Source: Treponema bryantii (GTDB lineage Bacteria > Spirochaetota > Spirochaetia > Treponematales > Treponemataceae). From it: 64,000 bases of DNA. Of this stretch, positions 51,455 through 61,371 are shown one piece after another (positions within the stretch are counted from its first letter, which is position 1; every line of letters begins with the position of its first letter). A program made the position numbers and the translations under genes. The stretch lies in contig NZ_FORI01000003.1 in the NCBI RefSeq assembly GCF_900113965.1, forward strand, positions 1-64,000. The letters run 5' to 3'. The notes beneath the pieces were generated by a model. That model did no database searches. It was given only the letters and a program-made list of their open reading frames with translations, and was not told where the DNA came from.

Positions 51455-53845
51455 TTACGAGATTCTGATATTTGTCAGAACACACTGGTCTCCGGTAAGC
51501 GAAACATAAATCTCCGGAATATCTTCCTTCATAATAGTAACATTACGAATCTGAATTCCCGCATTTTCAGAAATTACAGTAATGCGGCGGCTTTCACGGT
51601 AGATTTCAACCTTACAGTCCATTCCAGTCTTATTCAGTTTTTTCCAGGTTTCCCAGTCTTCAAAATCATCATTCTTATTAACAATCATATTGTTGGTAGC
51701 CTGGCCATCTGATTCCCAGTGTTCACCATCAAGACGGATAAGCGCAAACTCTTTATAATCCGGACCATTAACCTGTTTATCAGCAGAATAATAAAGAACA
51801 ATATACGGACAATGCCAGATAAGCCGCGCCGTAGGTAAACTCATTGTATGGAAGCTTATAGTCATGCGCTCTTTAACAAGAAGACCTTCTGTAGTAGCCG
51901 AACGCCAGTCATCAATCTGAATGCTTGGAACATCGCCTTCAGGCCCTGTAATATAGTTGATTTCCGGTGCAATACGAGGAATATAATCTGCTGCAACAGG
52001 TTCTTCTTCCTTATGAACTTCTACATTTGAAATTGTACAATTCAAGCCGGTAAGTCCAAGATAGCAGTAATGAGAGCAGTCTGGCAGAGCCATAATAAAG
52101 CGCATTGTATTAAGAGGGCTAGAAAGTTTGAGCATCATATGATCTTTTACGCGGACTGCTTCAATATCATAATCAAGGCCTTTCTTATACTCTTCTACAA
52201 AATCTACTGCACCGGTAGCATTCTTTTCAAACTCTACCTGAAGATCTCGTGCTGCAATCTTTTCTGTTTTACCGTCAAAACGGAAAGTTCCATATTCCAT
52301 ATACAGTAAATCTTTTCGCTTAGACTCAGTTTCATGAATACGGGCATCAAGAGAATCAAAAACGACAAAAGAAGGAATTGTATCAAGACTTGCCTTATCT
52401 GCATCACAAACAAAATGAAGATGCATTTTTGTAACACACTCATTAAGGAAAATACCTTCTGATTTTTCCTGGCGGTATTCGCCACAACGAAGAATATTCT
52501 TTCCAGAAAGCTCGGTTACTTCCTCGTGTTCCTTCATTTCATATTCAGTATCAAGGTCAATCAGATGAACCATGATTTTTGCATAAACAGGATCAAACTG
52601 AGTTCCAGTCCCCTTCACTATTTCTTCTCGAACCTTCTGCTGAGGAATCGGGTCACGATAACTTCGCTTTGAAGTCATTGCATCGTAAGAGTCGGCAACA
52701 GAAATGATGCGGGCAATTTCTGGAATATCGTCACCCTTGAGTCCTTCCGGATAACCACGACCATCATAACGTTCGTGGTGAGAGTTGGCGGCAATTGAAA
52801 GATATGGAGATTTACTAATGCTCGAAAGAATCTGTTTTCCAATTACAGGGTGCTTTTTTATTTCTGCAAACTCTTCATCAGAAAGCTTTCCAGTTTTATT
52901 TATGATGCTAACTGGTACACCAATCTTTCCTACGTCATGAAGAAGACCTGCATAATAAACATCTGTACAATATTTTTCATCCTTTCCAGCAGCCTGTGCA
53001 ATCTTTCTTGCATATTCTGCAACACGCATTGAATGTCCATGTGTATATTCATCTTTTGCATCTATTGCATTTGCAAGGGCCATAGAAGTCTGAGAAAACA
53101 GGGTCATAATGTTCTGCTGTTCATCTTTAAGATACTGAACTTCAAGGCGGTTTACATCATTTACCCGCTTATTCATATCAACAAGTACAAAGATGTAAAC
53201 CAGAACTGCCATTCCTACACTTGCAAGATTCTGGAAGGAAATACCATAAAAGAATAGCTGCAATACAGTTGCACAGGCTGGCATAACTGAGAAAAATAAA
53301 AGAGGGATTCTGATTTTGCGTGCAATCTTTTTGTAATACTGAATAATTACTGACAGCTGCAGCAAAAGTATAAGAACAGGTCCTGTATAACTCATCAAGA
53401 AACCTGTACCGCGATGGTAGCAGTTTGTTTCATCAAAAGTATAATAAAGACCGGTAAGAACTCCAAATACAAGGAAGATTATGCTTACACCAAAAATTAC
53501 TTCTGCAACCATAAGTCTGCGTGGAATTGTTTTTAGTCCACCTTCATTTACCATAAGGTCACAAAGGTAAAGCGTAAATGCATGAATTATACAAATTGAA
53601 AATAAGAATACAGAAAAGTTTGAGATTCGGACCATCCACCAGCCAAGGGAAGTTGTATTACCCCGGAAAATATAGGCATAGCGGTCCATAATCAAAAGAA
53701 GTGCAGCATATACTTCAAGCAGAGTCAGGGCACGCCTTCTTTTTTTTGGCATAGAACTTGTAAAAATACTCAAGATAGCAAGAACAGTACAGGTTCCGCT
53801 CAAAAACAGCATAATCGAAAGCTGGTGCTGCCGTAAAAACTCCAT
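51455..53845 (-). CDS. Seven-TM HD-GYP protein with long C-terminal extension
   Basis: A 796-aa protein. About seven transmembrane helices (1-225) resemble the 7TM region of histidine kinases. The HD-GYP domain follows with a complete motif set: HGHSMRVAEYARKIA, LLHDVGKIGVP (about 302), HPVIGKQIL, NSHHERYDGRGYPEGLKG and VADSYDAMTSKRSYR. Residues from about 430 to 796 form an extension with two beta-rich blocks (LPTARLIWHCPYIVLYYSAD, RRITVISENAGIQIRNVTIM) that I cannot name. c-di-GMP hydrolysis is very likely. GGGAG precedes the ATG. Confidence 0.92.
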   Translation of the reverse strand: MEFLRQHQLSIMLFLSGTCTVLAILSIFTSSMPKKRRRALTLLEVYAALLLIMDRYAYIFRGNTTSLGWWMVRISNFSVFLFSICIIHAFTLYLCDLMVNEGGLKTIPRRLMVAEVIFGVSIIFLVFGVLTGLYYTFDETNCYHRGTGFLMSYTGPVLILLLQLSVIIQYYKKIARKIRIPLLFFSVMPACATVLQLFFYGISFQNLASVGMAVLVYIFVLVDMNKRVNDVNRLEVQYLKDEQQNIMTLFSQTSMALANAIDAKDEYTHGHSMRVAEYARKIAQAAGKDEKYCTDVYYAGLLHDVGKIGVPVSIINKTGKLSDEEFAEIKKHPVIGKQILSSISKSPYLSIAANSHHERYDGRGYPEGLKGDDIPEIARIISVADSYDAMTSKRSYRDPIPQQKVREEIVKGTGTQFDPVYAKIMVHLIDLDTEYEMKEHEEVTELSGKNILRCGEYRQEKSEGIFLNECVTKMHLHFVCDADKASLDTIPSFVVFDSLDARIHETESKRKDLLYMEYGTFRFDGKTEKIAARDLQVEFEKNATGAVDFVEEYKKGLDYDIEAVRVKDHMMLKLSSPLNTMRFIMALPDCSHYCYLGLTGLNCTISNVEVHKEEEPVAADYIPRIAPEINYITGPEGDVPSIQIDDWRSATTEGLLVKERMTISFHTMSLPTARLIWHCPYIVLYYSADKQVNGPDYKEFALIRLDGEHWESDGQATNNMIVNKNDDFEDWETWKKLNKTGMDCKVEIYRESRRITVISENAGIQIRNVTIMKEDIPEIYVSLTGDQCVLTNIRIS

Positions 53846-53914
53846 TACCGATTCACTCCCGTATATATTCTATTATTATACTTCAGAAAGCTAAATTATG
53901 CTATTTTTTTATCA

Positions 53915-54340
53915 CTACTCCCAGTCGTCGTAGTTTTTGTTTACGTTCAGACGTTTTTTATCAGTACGTTTTTTGTAAGGCTTTGAACCTGAGGCTGAGC
54001 CAGAAAGTGCAGCTTTTACATCTCCATTGGTAAGAACACTCATTGACTTTTCACTTTGAAGGCGGCGTTTGCGGGAATCTGCATCCAGGCCGGCGGCTGC
54101 TTCACTCTGCTTAATTAAAATATCATTTGCTGAATTGAGGTGAACTGCATAATGCAGATTGTTGTTTTCTTCTATATAGAATATTGCGGCTTCTATATCC
54201 TGAAAGCAGAGACCTGCTTTTGGTTTACCGTCGAATTTAAGATTTTCTCTGATTTTTTTGGCTGCAACAGCTTCTGTAATTAAAGATTTTTCTGAAAGCT
54301 GTACGAGCGCTTTTGCAATTTCCTCTTGTATCTGATTCAT
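53915..54340 (-). CDS. Hypothetical basic-tailed protein
   Basis: About 141 aa from ATG 54340. A helical N-terminal half (QIQEEIAKALVQLSEKSLIT) is followed by a mixed central region (KAGLCFQDIEAAIFYIEENN) and a basic, Ser-rich C-terminus (KPYKKRTDKKRLNVN). I do not recognise a family; the C-terminus could contact nucleic acid. A longer in-frame extension would overlap feoAB and is rejected. TATAAT (54348-54353) lies 7 nt before the ATG, so it may be leaderless. Confidence 0.72.
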   Translation of the reverse strand: MNQIQEEIAKALVQLSEKSLITEAVAAKKIRENLKFDGKPKAGLCFQDIEAAIFYIEENNNLHYAVHLNSANDILIKQSEAAAGLDADSRKRRLQSEKSMSVLTNGDVKAALSGSASGSKPYKKRTDKKRLNVNKNYDDWE

Positions 54341-54404
54341 GGCTTGGATTATAACATAAAATTCATTATCATAATATAATAATATTTTATAAGAGCACAA
54401 ATAA

Positions 54405-56819
54405 ATGACATTAAAAGATTTAGCGATTGGTGAATCGGCGCGAGTTTCTAAAACCGGTGGCAACGGTGAATTGCGTCAGCACTTTCTTGATATGGGTGTA
54501 ATACCCGGAACAGTCATAACTAAAATCAAACTGGCACCTTTGGGTGACCCTATTGAATTCGATGTAAACGGCTATGAGCTCACAATGCGTCTTGCAGATG
54601 CAGAGAAGATTGAGGTGGAAACAGAAAGTTCGGTGGTTGAGTGCCCGTCAGGGCGTATCGAAACCACCACGAACTCGAAAAAGGTAGTTTCGACCCTTCG
54701 ACCAGGCTCAGGGCCCGCAGGCTCAACCACCGTGGGTACCTATAAATCTACCGCACACCCGGGACTTGGTGAAGGCGGAAAGTTCCACGCTAAGGGAGAC
54801 GGAGATCCTCTTCCAGATGAAACACTCCTTACCTACGCCCTTGTGGGAAATCAGAACTCAGGAAAGACTACTCTCTTTAATCAGCTTACCGGCTCTAATC
54901 AACATGTAGGAAACTTTCCGGGTGTTACTGTTGACCGAAAAGACGGCGCAATCCGCGGCCAGCCAAATACTCTTGTAACAGACCTTCCCGGCATTTATTC
55001 AATGTCGCCGTATTCAAATGAAGAAATCATATCACGGAATTTCGTACTAAATGAAAAACCACGCGGAATCATAAATATTGTTGATGCTACAAACATCCAT
55101 CGAAATCTTTATCTTACAATGCAGCTTCTGGAAATGGATGTTCCAATGGTTGTTGCGCTTAATATGATGGATGAAGTTACCGGCAACGGCGGCTCAATTG
55201 ATGTAAATAAAATGGAAGAGTTGCTCGGAGTTCCTGTTGTTCCAATTTCTGCTGCAAAAAATCAGGGTGTTGATGAGCTTATTAAACATGCCATCCACGT
55301 AGCGCACTTTCAGGAAAAACCACTTCGTCAGGATTTTTGTGATGAAAATGATTCAGGCGGTGCCGTTCACCGTGCCCTCCACGCAGTAATTCACCTTATT
55401 CAGGACCATGCCGTAAAAGCCGGAATTCCTGTACGCTTTGCAGCAAGTAAACTTCTTGAAGGTGACAAGCGTATTCTTTACGCACTTGATCTTGATGTAA
55501 ACGAAAAAGAGATTCTTGAACATATTTCCCTTCAGATGGAAGCAGAGCGTGGGCTCGACCGCAGTGCCGCAATTGCAGACATGCGCTACTCCTACATCAA
55601 AAATGTATGCAGCCAGACCGTTCGTAAACCACACGAAAGCCGCGAGAGAATCCGCTCACAGAAAATAGACACACTGCTTACAGGAAAATATACAGCCATT
55701 CCGTTCTTCATTCTGATTATGGCTCTTGTGTTTTTCCTTACGTTTAATGTAATCGGCGCCTTTTTACAAGGCCTTCTCGAAACTGGAATAGACGCACTTA
55801 CCGGTCTTGTAGATACGGGGCTTACCGCTATGGGCACAAACGAAGTTCTTCACGCCCTGATTATAGATGGTATTTTTACCGGCGTTGGAAGCGTTCTCTC
55901 CTTCCTGCCGATTATCGTAACGCTGTTTTTCTTCCTTTCTCTTCTTGAAGATTCAGGCTACATTGCCCGTGTTGCTTTTGTGATGGATACAATGCTTCGT
56001 AAAATTGGACTTTCCGGCCGAAGTATAGTACCTCTTCTGATTGGCTTTGGATGTACGGTTCCGGCCGTTATGTCTACACGAATTCTGCCATCTGAACGCG
56101 ACCGAAAAATGACAATTCTTCTGACTCCGTTTATGAGCTGTACTGCAAAGCTTCCGATTTACGCCTTCTTTACAGCAGCATTTTTCCCAAAGCACGGTGG
56201 CCTTATTATGACAGGTCTTTATCTGCTTGGAATTATCTGTGGTATTTTGAACGCATTATTATATAGAAAGACTTTGTTTAAGGGAGAGCCGGTTCCTTTT
56301 GTTATGGAACTTCCAAACTATCGTCTTCCTAGTCCAAAAAACGTAGGCCAGTTACTCTGGGAAAAAGCAAAGGATTTTCTTGAACGCGCGTTTACAGTAA
56401 TCTTTATGGCAACAATTGTAATCTGGTTTTTGCAGAGCTTTAATCTTCATCTTTCTTTGGTTGAAGATTCTTCACAGAGTATTCTTGCTAAGATTGCAGG
56501 CCTTATTGAACCAATCTTCCGACCTCTTGGTCTTGGAGACTGGAGAATCTGCACATCTCTGATTTCGGGAGTTATGGCAAAGGAAAGCGTTGTTTCTACC
56601 CTTCAGATTCTTTTTGACGGTGGAGTAAACACAGCTCTTTCACCAGTTTCTGCGGCAAGCCTTCTTGTATTCAGTCTGCTTTATTGTCCTTGTATTGCCG
56701 CTGTTGCTTCTGTAAAAAGAGAGCTTGGTACCAAGTGGGCTTGTGCAGTTGCTTTCTGGCAGTGCGCAATTGCCTGGATTTGTGCCTTTATTGTCTGCTT
56801 AATAGGCGGATTATTTTAA
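54405..56819 (+). CDS. feoB: FeoA-FeoB fusion, ferrous iron transporter
   Basis: An 804-aa protein. Residues 1-75 are a FeoA SH3-like domain (TLKDLAIGESARVSK, LRQHFLDMGVIPGTVI). Residues 76-110 are encoded by two family D palindromes and form a linker (VVECPSGRIETTT, VVSTLRPGSGPAGSTT). The FeoB GTPase follows: GNQNSGKTTLFNQLTG (G1, about 147), DLPGIYSMSPYS (G3), NMMDEV (G4), then the helical GDI-like region and about nine to ten transmembrane helices with the gate motifs IGFGCTVPAVMSTR and PFMSCTAKLPIYAFF. It imports Fe2+ across the inner membrane. Fusion of FeoA to FeoB is known elsewhere; the repeat-encoded linker is unusual. Confidence 0.95.
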   Translation: MTLKDLAIGESARVSKTGGNGELRQHFLDMGVIPGTVITKIKLAPLGDPIEFDVNGYELTMRLADAEKIEVETESSVVECPSGRIETTTNSKKVVSTLRPGSGPAGSTTVGTYKSTAHPGLGEGGKFHAKGDGDPLPDETLLTYALVGNQNSGKTTLFNQLTGSNQHVGNFPGVTVDRKDGAIRGQPNTLVTDLPGIYSMSPYSNEEIISRNFVLNEKPRGIINIVDATNIHRNLYLTMQLLEMDVPMVVALNMMDEVTGNGGSIDVNKMEELLGVPVVPISAAKNQGVDELIKHAIHVAHFQEKPLRQDFCDENDSGGAVHRALHAVIHLIQDHAVKAGIPVRFAASKLLEGDKRILYALDLDVNEKEILEHISLQMEAERGLDRSAAIADMRYSYIKNVCSQTVRKPHESRERIRSQKIDTLLTGKYTAIPFFILIMALVFFLTFNVIGAFLQGLLETGIDALTGLVDTGLTAMGTNEVLHALIIDGIFTGVGSVLSFLPIIVTLFFFLSLLEDSGYIARVAFVMDTMLRKIGLSGRSIVPLLIGFGCTVPAVMSTRILPSERDRKMTILLTPFMSCTAKLPIYAFFTAAFFPKHGGLIMTGLYLLGIICGILNALLYRKTLFKGEPVPFVMELPNYRLPSPKNVGQLLWEKAKDFLERAFTVIFMATIVIWFLQSFNLHLSLVEDSSQSILAKIAGLIEPIFRPLGLGDWRICTSLISGVMAKESVVSTLQILFDGGVNTALSPVSAASLLVFSLLYCPCIAAVASVKRELGTKWACAVAFWQCAIAWICAFIVCLIGGLF
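54631..54732. repeat. Family D palindromes inside the feoAB reading frame, D8a and D8b
   Basis: D8a (54632-54668) reads GGTGGTTGAG..(GCCCGTCAGGGC hairpin)..TCGAAACCACC. D8b (54683-54732) has a GGTAG left arm, a long internal hairpin with GGCTCAGGGCCCGCAGG, and CTCAACCACCG. Both keep the frame open and encode residues 76-110 between the FeoA and FeoB domains. Confidence 0.88.
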
Positions 56820-56882
56820 TCTTGATTTCTCCTGAGTTATGGATGATAATTAAAGAATATCAAAGACTCAGGAGATAAAAAA

Positions 56883-57443
56883 ATGAGTAAATACGCTGGT
56901 ACACAGACCGAAAAAAATCTTTTGGCTGCCTTTGCAGGGGAATCTCAGGCACGCAACAAATACACATACTTTGCCGCAGTTGCAGAAAAAGAAGGACTGG
57001 GTAAAGTTGCCGACATCTTCAAGAAAACTGCCAACAACGAAGAGCAGCACGCAAAGATGTGGCTCACAGAACTCGGCGGAATCAACAGCACAACAGAAAA
57101 CCTCAAGGCCGCTGCTGACGGTGAAAACTACGAATGGACCGACATGTATGTTGGCTTTGCAAAAACTGCGGAAGAAGAAGGCTTTAAAGAACTCGCTGCA
57201 AAATTCCGCGCAGTAGCTTCTATCGAAAAACGCCATGAAGACCGCTACCGCTCACTCTTGAATGATGAAGACTCAAAAGCAGAACTTGCAAAGAGCTCTG
57301 TAAAGGTTTGGGAATGCCTTAAGTGTGGTCACATCGTAACAGGACCAAACGCTCCAGAGTACTGCCCTACCTGCGGTGAATACAACCAGTACTTCGAAGT
57401 TCGCGAAGACAACTACGACCTCATCCTTACCTGGGGCCGTTAA
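56883..57443 (+). CDS. rbr: Rubrerythrin
   Basis: A 186-aa protein. The N-terminal four-helix ferritin-like domain carries di-iron ligands ([56 protein letters not shown]). The C-terminal rubredoxin domain has [21 protein letters not shown] with four iron-binding cysteines. It reduces hydrogen peroxide in anaerobes. CAGGAG lies 10 nt before the ATG. It is placed between feoAB and icd, and the iron context is consistent. Confidence 0.97.
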   Translation: MSKYAGTQTEKNLLAAFAGESQARNKYTYFAAVAEKEGLGKVADIFKKTANNEEQHAKMWLTELGGINSTTENLKAAADGENYEWTDMYVGFAKTAEEEGFKELAAKFRAVASIEKRHEDRYRSLLNDEDSKAELAKSSVKVWECLKCGHIVTGPNAPEYCPTCGEYNQYFEVREDNYDLILTWGR

Positions 57444-57460
57444 TTCTAACAGGTTATAAA

Positions 57461-57489
57461 TTGAAACACATCTGAATTTTAGGTATACT
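57461..57489 (+). promoter_or_regulatory. Promoter of icd, predicted leaderless
   Basis: TTGAAA (57461-57466), a 17-bp spacer and TATACT (57484-57489). The ATG of icd is 9 nt after the -10 and has no Shine-Dalgarno. Confidence 0.75.
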
Positions 57490-57498
57490 GTTATCACT

Positions 57499-58695
57499 AT
57501 GGCTAAAATTCAGATGAAAAATGCAATCGCCGAGCTTGACGGCGATGAGATGACACGTGTTTTGTGGAAGGTAATTAAGGACGAGCTCCTCTTGCCTTAT
57601 ATCGATTTAAAGACAGAATATTTTGATCTTGGTCTTAAGAGCCGCGATGACTCAGACGACAAGATTACCTACGAAGCCGCTGCTGCTATTAAACGTCTGC
57701 ACGTCGGCGTAAAGTGTGCTACCATCACATCTAACCAGGCACGCGTTGAAGAATACAAACTGAAACAGCTTACTCCAAGTCCTAACGGAATTATCCGTGC
57801 CGAACTCGACGGTACAGTTTTCCGTGAGCCGATTTTTGTAAATAACATTCACGGTACAGTAAGCTGCTGGAAAAAGCCAATCGTTCTTGGCCGCCATGCT
57901 TATGGTGATGTTTACAAGAACTGCGAAATCAAATGTCCTACTGCCGGTAAAGCAGAACTTGTTTTCACAGGTGTTGATGGAAAAGAAATCCGCAAAACAA
58001 TTATGGATATGAAGGGACCTGGAATCATTCAGGGTATCCACAATCTTGATAACTCAATCGAAAGCTTTGCACGCTGCTGTTTTACTTATGCTCTTGATCG
58101 CAAGATGAGCGTTTGGTTTGGTGCAAAAGATACAATCTCTAAAACTTACGACGGAAACTTCAAGGCAATTTTCCAGCGTATTTTTGATGAAGAATACAAA
58201 GCTAAGTTCGAAGCTGCCGGAATTGAATACTTCTATACTTTGATTGATGATGCTGTAGCTCGTGTTATGAGAAGCGAAGGCGGATTCATGTGGGCAACAA
58301 AGAACTACGACGGTGACGTTATGTCTGATATGATTGCTTCTGCCTGCGGTTCTCTTGCTATGATGACTTCTGTTCTCGTAAGCCCAGACGGAAACTTTGA
58401 ATATGAAGCTAGCCATGGTACTGTTCAGAAGCACTACTACCGCTACCTCAAGGGTGAAAAGACTTCTACTAACCCTGTAGCTACAATTTTTGCATGGACA
58501 GGTGCTCTTGCAAAACGCGGTGAGCTTGATGGAACTCCAGAGCTCGTTGACTTTGCAAAACGTCTTGAAAAAGCAACTCTTCAGACAATTGAAGACGGCT
58601 ATATGACAGGTGATATTGCACGTATCGCTGAACCTGCTGCAAAAAAAGTTCTCAATTCATGGGAATACATTGCAGCTATCAAAGAAAGACTGTAA
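57499..58695 (+). CDS. icd: NADP-dependent isocitrate dehydrogenase, type II
   Basis: A 398-aa homodimeric enzyme of the eukaryote-like type II class. It oxidises isocitrate to 2-oxoglutarate and CO2 with [19 protein letters not shown] and the following [38 protein letters not shown] (substrate serine and arginines), [11 protein letters not shown] (metal aspartates) and [11 protein letters not shown] (NADP site) are intact. In an anaerobe it most likely serves glutamate synthesis and NADPH supply rather than a full cycle. Confidence 0.96.
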   Translation: MAKIQMKNAIAELDGDEMTRVLWKVIKDELLLPYIDLKTEYFDLGLKSRDDSDDKITYEAAAAIKRLHVGVKCATITSNQARVEEYKLKQLTPSPNGIIRAELDGTVFREPIFVNNIHGTVSCWKKPIVLGRHAYGDVYKNCEIKCPTAGKAELVFTGVDGKEIRKTIMDMKGPGIIQGIHNLDNSIESFARCCFTYALDRKMSVWFGAKDTISKTYDGNFKAIFQRIFDEEYKAKFEAAGIEYFYTLIDDAVARVMRSEGGFMWATKNYDGDVMSDMIASACGSLAMMTSVLVSPDGNFEYEASHGTVQKHYYRYLKGEKTSTNPVATIFAWTGALAKRGELDGTPELVDFAKRLEKATLQTIEDGYMTGDIARIAEPAAKKVLNSWEYIAAIKERL

Positions 58696-58735
58696 GCCCA
58701 TTATTGAAAACTTTTATAGTCTGAATCTTTATAAG

Positions 58736-58762
58736 AGCCCGGTTTTTTGCCGGGCTTTTTTT
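58736..58762 (+). terminator. Terminator of icd
   Basis: A 7-bp GC-rich stem AGCCCGG/CCGGGCT with a 7-nt loop and a T7 tail: the cleanest terminator in the window. Confidence 0.93.
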
Positions 58763-58799
58763 CAATAATATAAAATTTCTTCCATAATATAAAATTAAT

Positions 58800-58828
58800 T
58801 TGACTTCATAAATATTAGCATTTAAAAT
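58800..58828 (+). promoter_or_regulatory. Promoter of the sugar-sensing operon
   Basis: TTGACT (58800-58805), a 17-bp spacer and TAAAAT (58823-58828), starting transcription about 8 nt before the ATG at 58843. Confidence 0.6.
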
Positions 58829-58842
58829 AAATAGTACTATTT

Positions 58843-59886
58843 ATGAAAGAAACAGTAAAAAAAATTCAATTAATATCAATGATCTCTTTTCTTGCAGCCG
58901 TTATTTTCCTGCTTATTTTTATTTTATCGCTGCAATTCAAACCAAAATCCAAAAATAAAACTCCAGAACAACAGGAACGGCTTATTTTAGGCTTTTCTCA
59001 GATTGGTTCTGAAAGTGCCTGGCGTACCCGAAATACTCAGTCCATTTATGAAGCGGCTGAAGAAAACGGCATTCAGATTCTTTTTGATGATGCCCAGCAG
59101 AAGCAGGAAAATCAGCTAAAAGCTATCCGCTCCTTTATTGTATATCAGGTTGATGTTATTGCCTTTGTTCCGATTGTTGAAGATGGCTGGGACAATGTTT
59201 TACAGGAAGCAAAAGATGCCGGAATCCCGGTTATTCTTGTTGACCGCCAGATAAATGCAGATCCTTCCCTTTATGCCGGCTTCCTTGGTGAAGATGGAAT
59301 TGAAGAAGGCCGAAGAGCTGCACGATATCTTGTTAATAAATGTAAAAACAGAACTGATGAAGTTACGATTTTTGAAATGTCTGGAACAGAAAACTCTTCT
59401 GTTGTACGAGACCGTTCAAACGGTTTCCGCGAGATTCTTTCAGCATATCCTAAGTTCAAAATCATTCATTCAGAAAACGGCGACTTCCTTCGTTCGCGTG
59501 GAAAAGAAATCGGAGATAATCTTGTTACAAAGCATTTTTATGGAGCAAACCGCCACGGCCTGTATTTCGAAGGCACGAAGATTGATGCGGTTTATTCCCA
59601 TAATGATTCCATGACTCTCGGACTTTTAGATTCCCTGGCTGAACATAACATTAATACAAAAGATACTATAATGATCAGCGTTGATGCTGAACAGAAATCT
59701 ATAGATGCATTAACTGAAGGTAAACTCAACTGTGTTGTAGAATGTAATCCGAACCTTGGTCCAAAACTTATGGAACTTGTAAAGCAGATTGCAAACGGAG
59801 AAACAATTCCACGCATTACGTATAACAGCGAAACTATGTTTACTGAAGATGATGATTTTTCTAAATATGAGCCGCGCGGCTATTAA
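58843..59886 (+). CDS. Membrane-anchored sugar-binding protein (YtfQ-like)
   Basis: A 347-aa protein. An N-terminal transmembrane helix (about 12-32) without a lipobox or clear cleavage site anchors it. The rest is a type I periplasmic-binding fold. GFSQIGSESAWRTRNTQSI is the hallmark of YtfQ-type galactofuranose-binding proteins; VDRQI, GFLGEDGIEEGRRAARYL and VYSHNDSMTLGLLDSL follow. Being anchored and co-transcribed with a YesM/YesN pair, it probably acts as the ligand-sensing part of a three-component system rather than as a transport receptor. The sugar is inferred only by family. Confidence 0.9.
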   Translation: MKETVKKIQLISMISFLAAVIFLLIFILSLQFKPKSKNKTPEQQERLILGFSQIGSESAWRTRNTQSIYEAAEENGIQILFDDAQQKQENQLKAIRSFIVYQVDVIAFVPIVEDGWDNVLQEAKDAGIPVILVDRQINADPSLYAGFLGEDGIEEGRRAARYLVNKCKNRTDEVTIFEMSGTENSSVVRDRSNGFREILSAYPKFKIIHSENGDFLRSRGKEIGDNLVTKHFYGANRHGLYFEGTKIDAVYSHNDSMTLGLLDSLAEHNINTKDTIMISVDAEQKSIDALTEGKLNCVVECNPNLGPKLMELVKQIANGETIPRITYNSETMFTEDDDFSKYEPRGY

Positions 59887-59904
59887 GACTTTGCTGGAGA
59901 AGAA

Positions 59905-61371
59905 ATGAAAAACAAGAGCCTTAGACGAACGCTGCTTATAACTTATATCTCATTGCTTTTTATTACTCTTATTCCTTCTGTATACTCCGTTGTTGTTTCT
60001 CAGATTCATACAAAACAATATACTCAGATTATTTCAAACGTAAGCACTGCAAACAGAATCAGCTCCATCGCAAAAAATGACATCCCTGCCGAGCTCTGGA
60101 ACATCATCTGCGGCAAAAAAGAAATTGCAGACGGAAGTCAGAATGAAATGCTTGATGAAATTTCTTCCGGTCTTTCTCAAATGCTTCTTACAAATAAAAA
60201 TGCAGAAAACTACGGAAAGCTTCAGGTAGCATACAGAGCAAGAACTACCTTGCGCCGTAATGTTTACATGCTTATTTCTCAAATGGAACAGGGAAGCTCT
60301 GTAACTCAGAACGAAGCAACTCTTGATGAAATCAGAACCATCACTTCCCTCTTTTCTGATATTATGCAGGATTTTATTGTAACTGAAATTGAATCAGCTT
60401 ACATAACAAACCAGTCGCTTAGAAACACTTCTATTATTCTTACGGTAATTCAGATTATTATTACTTTTCTTGCAATCATTATTTCTATTAACAGCTTTAT
60501 TACTGTTTCTGCCGCAATTCAAAAGCCTATTTCCGACATGGAAAATCTTTCTACAAAAGTTGCCCACGGAGACCTTACTGCCCGTATTGATATTCCGCAC
60601 GTAAACGAGCTTGATACGCTTGCCGGAAACTTAAACGTAATGGCCAGTCAGATTGATCTTCTTATCAAAAAGAATATGGAAGAACAGAAGAATTTCCAGA
60701 AGGCAGAGATGAAAGCCCTTCAGGCACAGATTACTCCGCACTTCCTCTACAATACTTTTGACACGATTGTCTGGCTTGCAGAAGAAGAACATACAGAAGA
60801 AGTTGTCCGAATTACAAAAGCCTTTTCAGACTTCCTCCGTATTTCGCTCAGCCGTGGCCACGAATGGATTACTATTTCTCAGGAACTCGACCACATTAAA
60901 AATTATCTTACAATTCAAAAAATCCGTTATGCTGATATTTTGAATTATACGATTGATGCAGACGAATCTTTGATGGAATATAAAATCATAAAACTTGTGC
61001 TGCAGCCTCTGGTGGAAAACGCAATTTATCACGGAATCAAAAATAAGCGGGGCCGGGGTGTTCTAAAAGTAAGCATTCATTATGCAGATGAAAGCAAGCA
61101 GGCAATTACTTTTACTGTTGAAGATAATGGCGCAGGCTTTACGGAAGAAAGACTTGGCCAGGTGCGCAACGAGCTTCGTACCGGGGCGGAAGATTCAGAA
61201 AAGCTTTCTTCTGTATATGGGCTTTATAATGTGAACAAAAAACTTAAACTCTATTACGGAGAGCAGACTGAGGGAATTATCATTGAATCTACAGTGGGTA
61301 AAGGAAGTAAAATCTCATTTACCATTCCGATTTTCATAGACGTGCCATACACAGGAGGCAGCAATGTATAG
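59905..61371 (+). CDS. YesM/LytS-type sensor histidine kinase
   Basis: A 488-aa kinase. TM1 (about 10-30), a periplasmic helical region of about 140 residues, TM2 (about 175-200) and a HAMP domain (KPISDMENLSTKVAHGD) precede the His_kinase block QAQITPHFLYNTFDTIVW, with phosphorylated H279. HATPase boxes are LQPLVENAIYHGIKN, VEDNGAGF and GLYNVNKKLKL. GGAGAAG precedes the start, 18 nt after the binding-protein gene. It should phosphorylate the regulator whose gene overlaps its end by 8 bp. Confidence 0.95.
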   Translation: MKNKSLRRTLLITYISLLFITLIPSVYSVVVSQIHTKQYTQIISNVSTANRISSIAKNDIPAELWNIICGKKEIADGSQNEMLDEISSGLSQMLLTNKNAENYGKLQVAYRARTTLRRNVYMLISQMEQGSSVTQNEATLDEIRTITSLFSDIMQDFIVTEIESAYITNQSLRNTSIILTVIQIIITFLAIIISINSFITVSAAIQKPISDMENLSTKVAHGDLTARIDIPHVNELDTLAGNLNVMASQIDLLIKKNMEEQKNFQKAEMKALQAQITPHFLYNTFDTIVWLAEEEHTEEVVRITKAFSDFLRISLSRGHEWITISQELDHIKNYLTIQKIRYADILNYTIDADESLMEYKIIKLVLQPLVENAIYHGIKNKRGRGVLKVSIHYADESKQAITFTVEDNGAGFTEERLGQVRNELRTGAEDSEKLSSVYGLYNVNKKLKLYYGEQTEGIIIESTVGKGSKISFTIPIFIDVPYTGGSNV

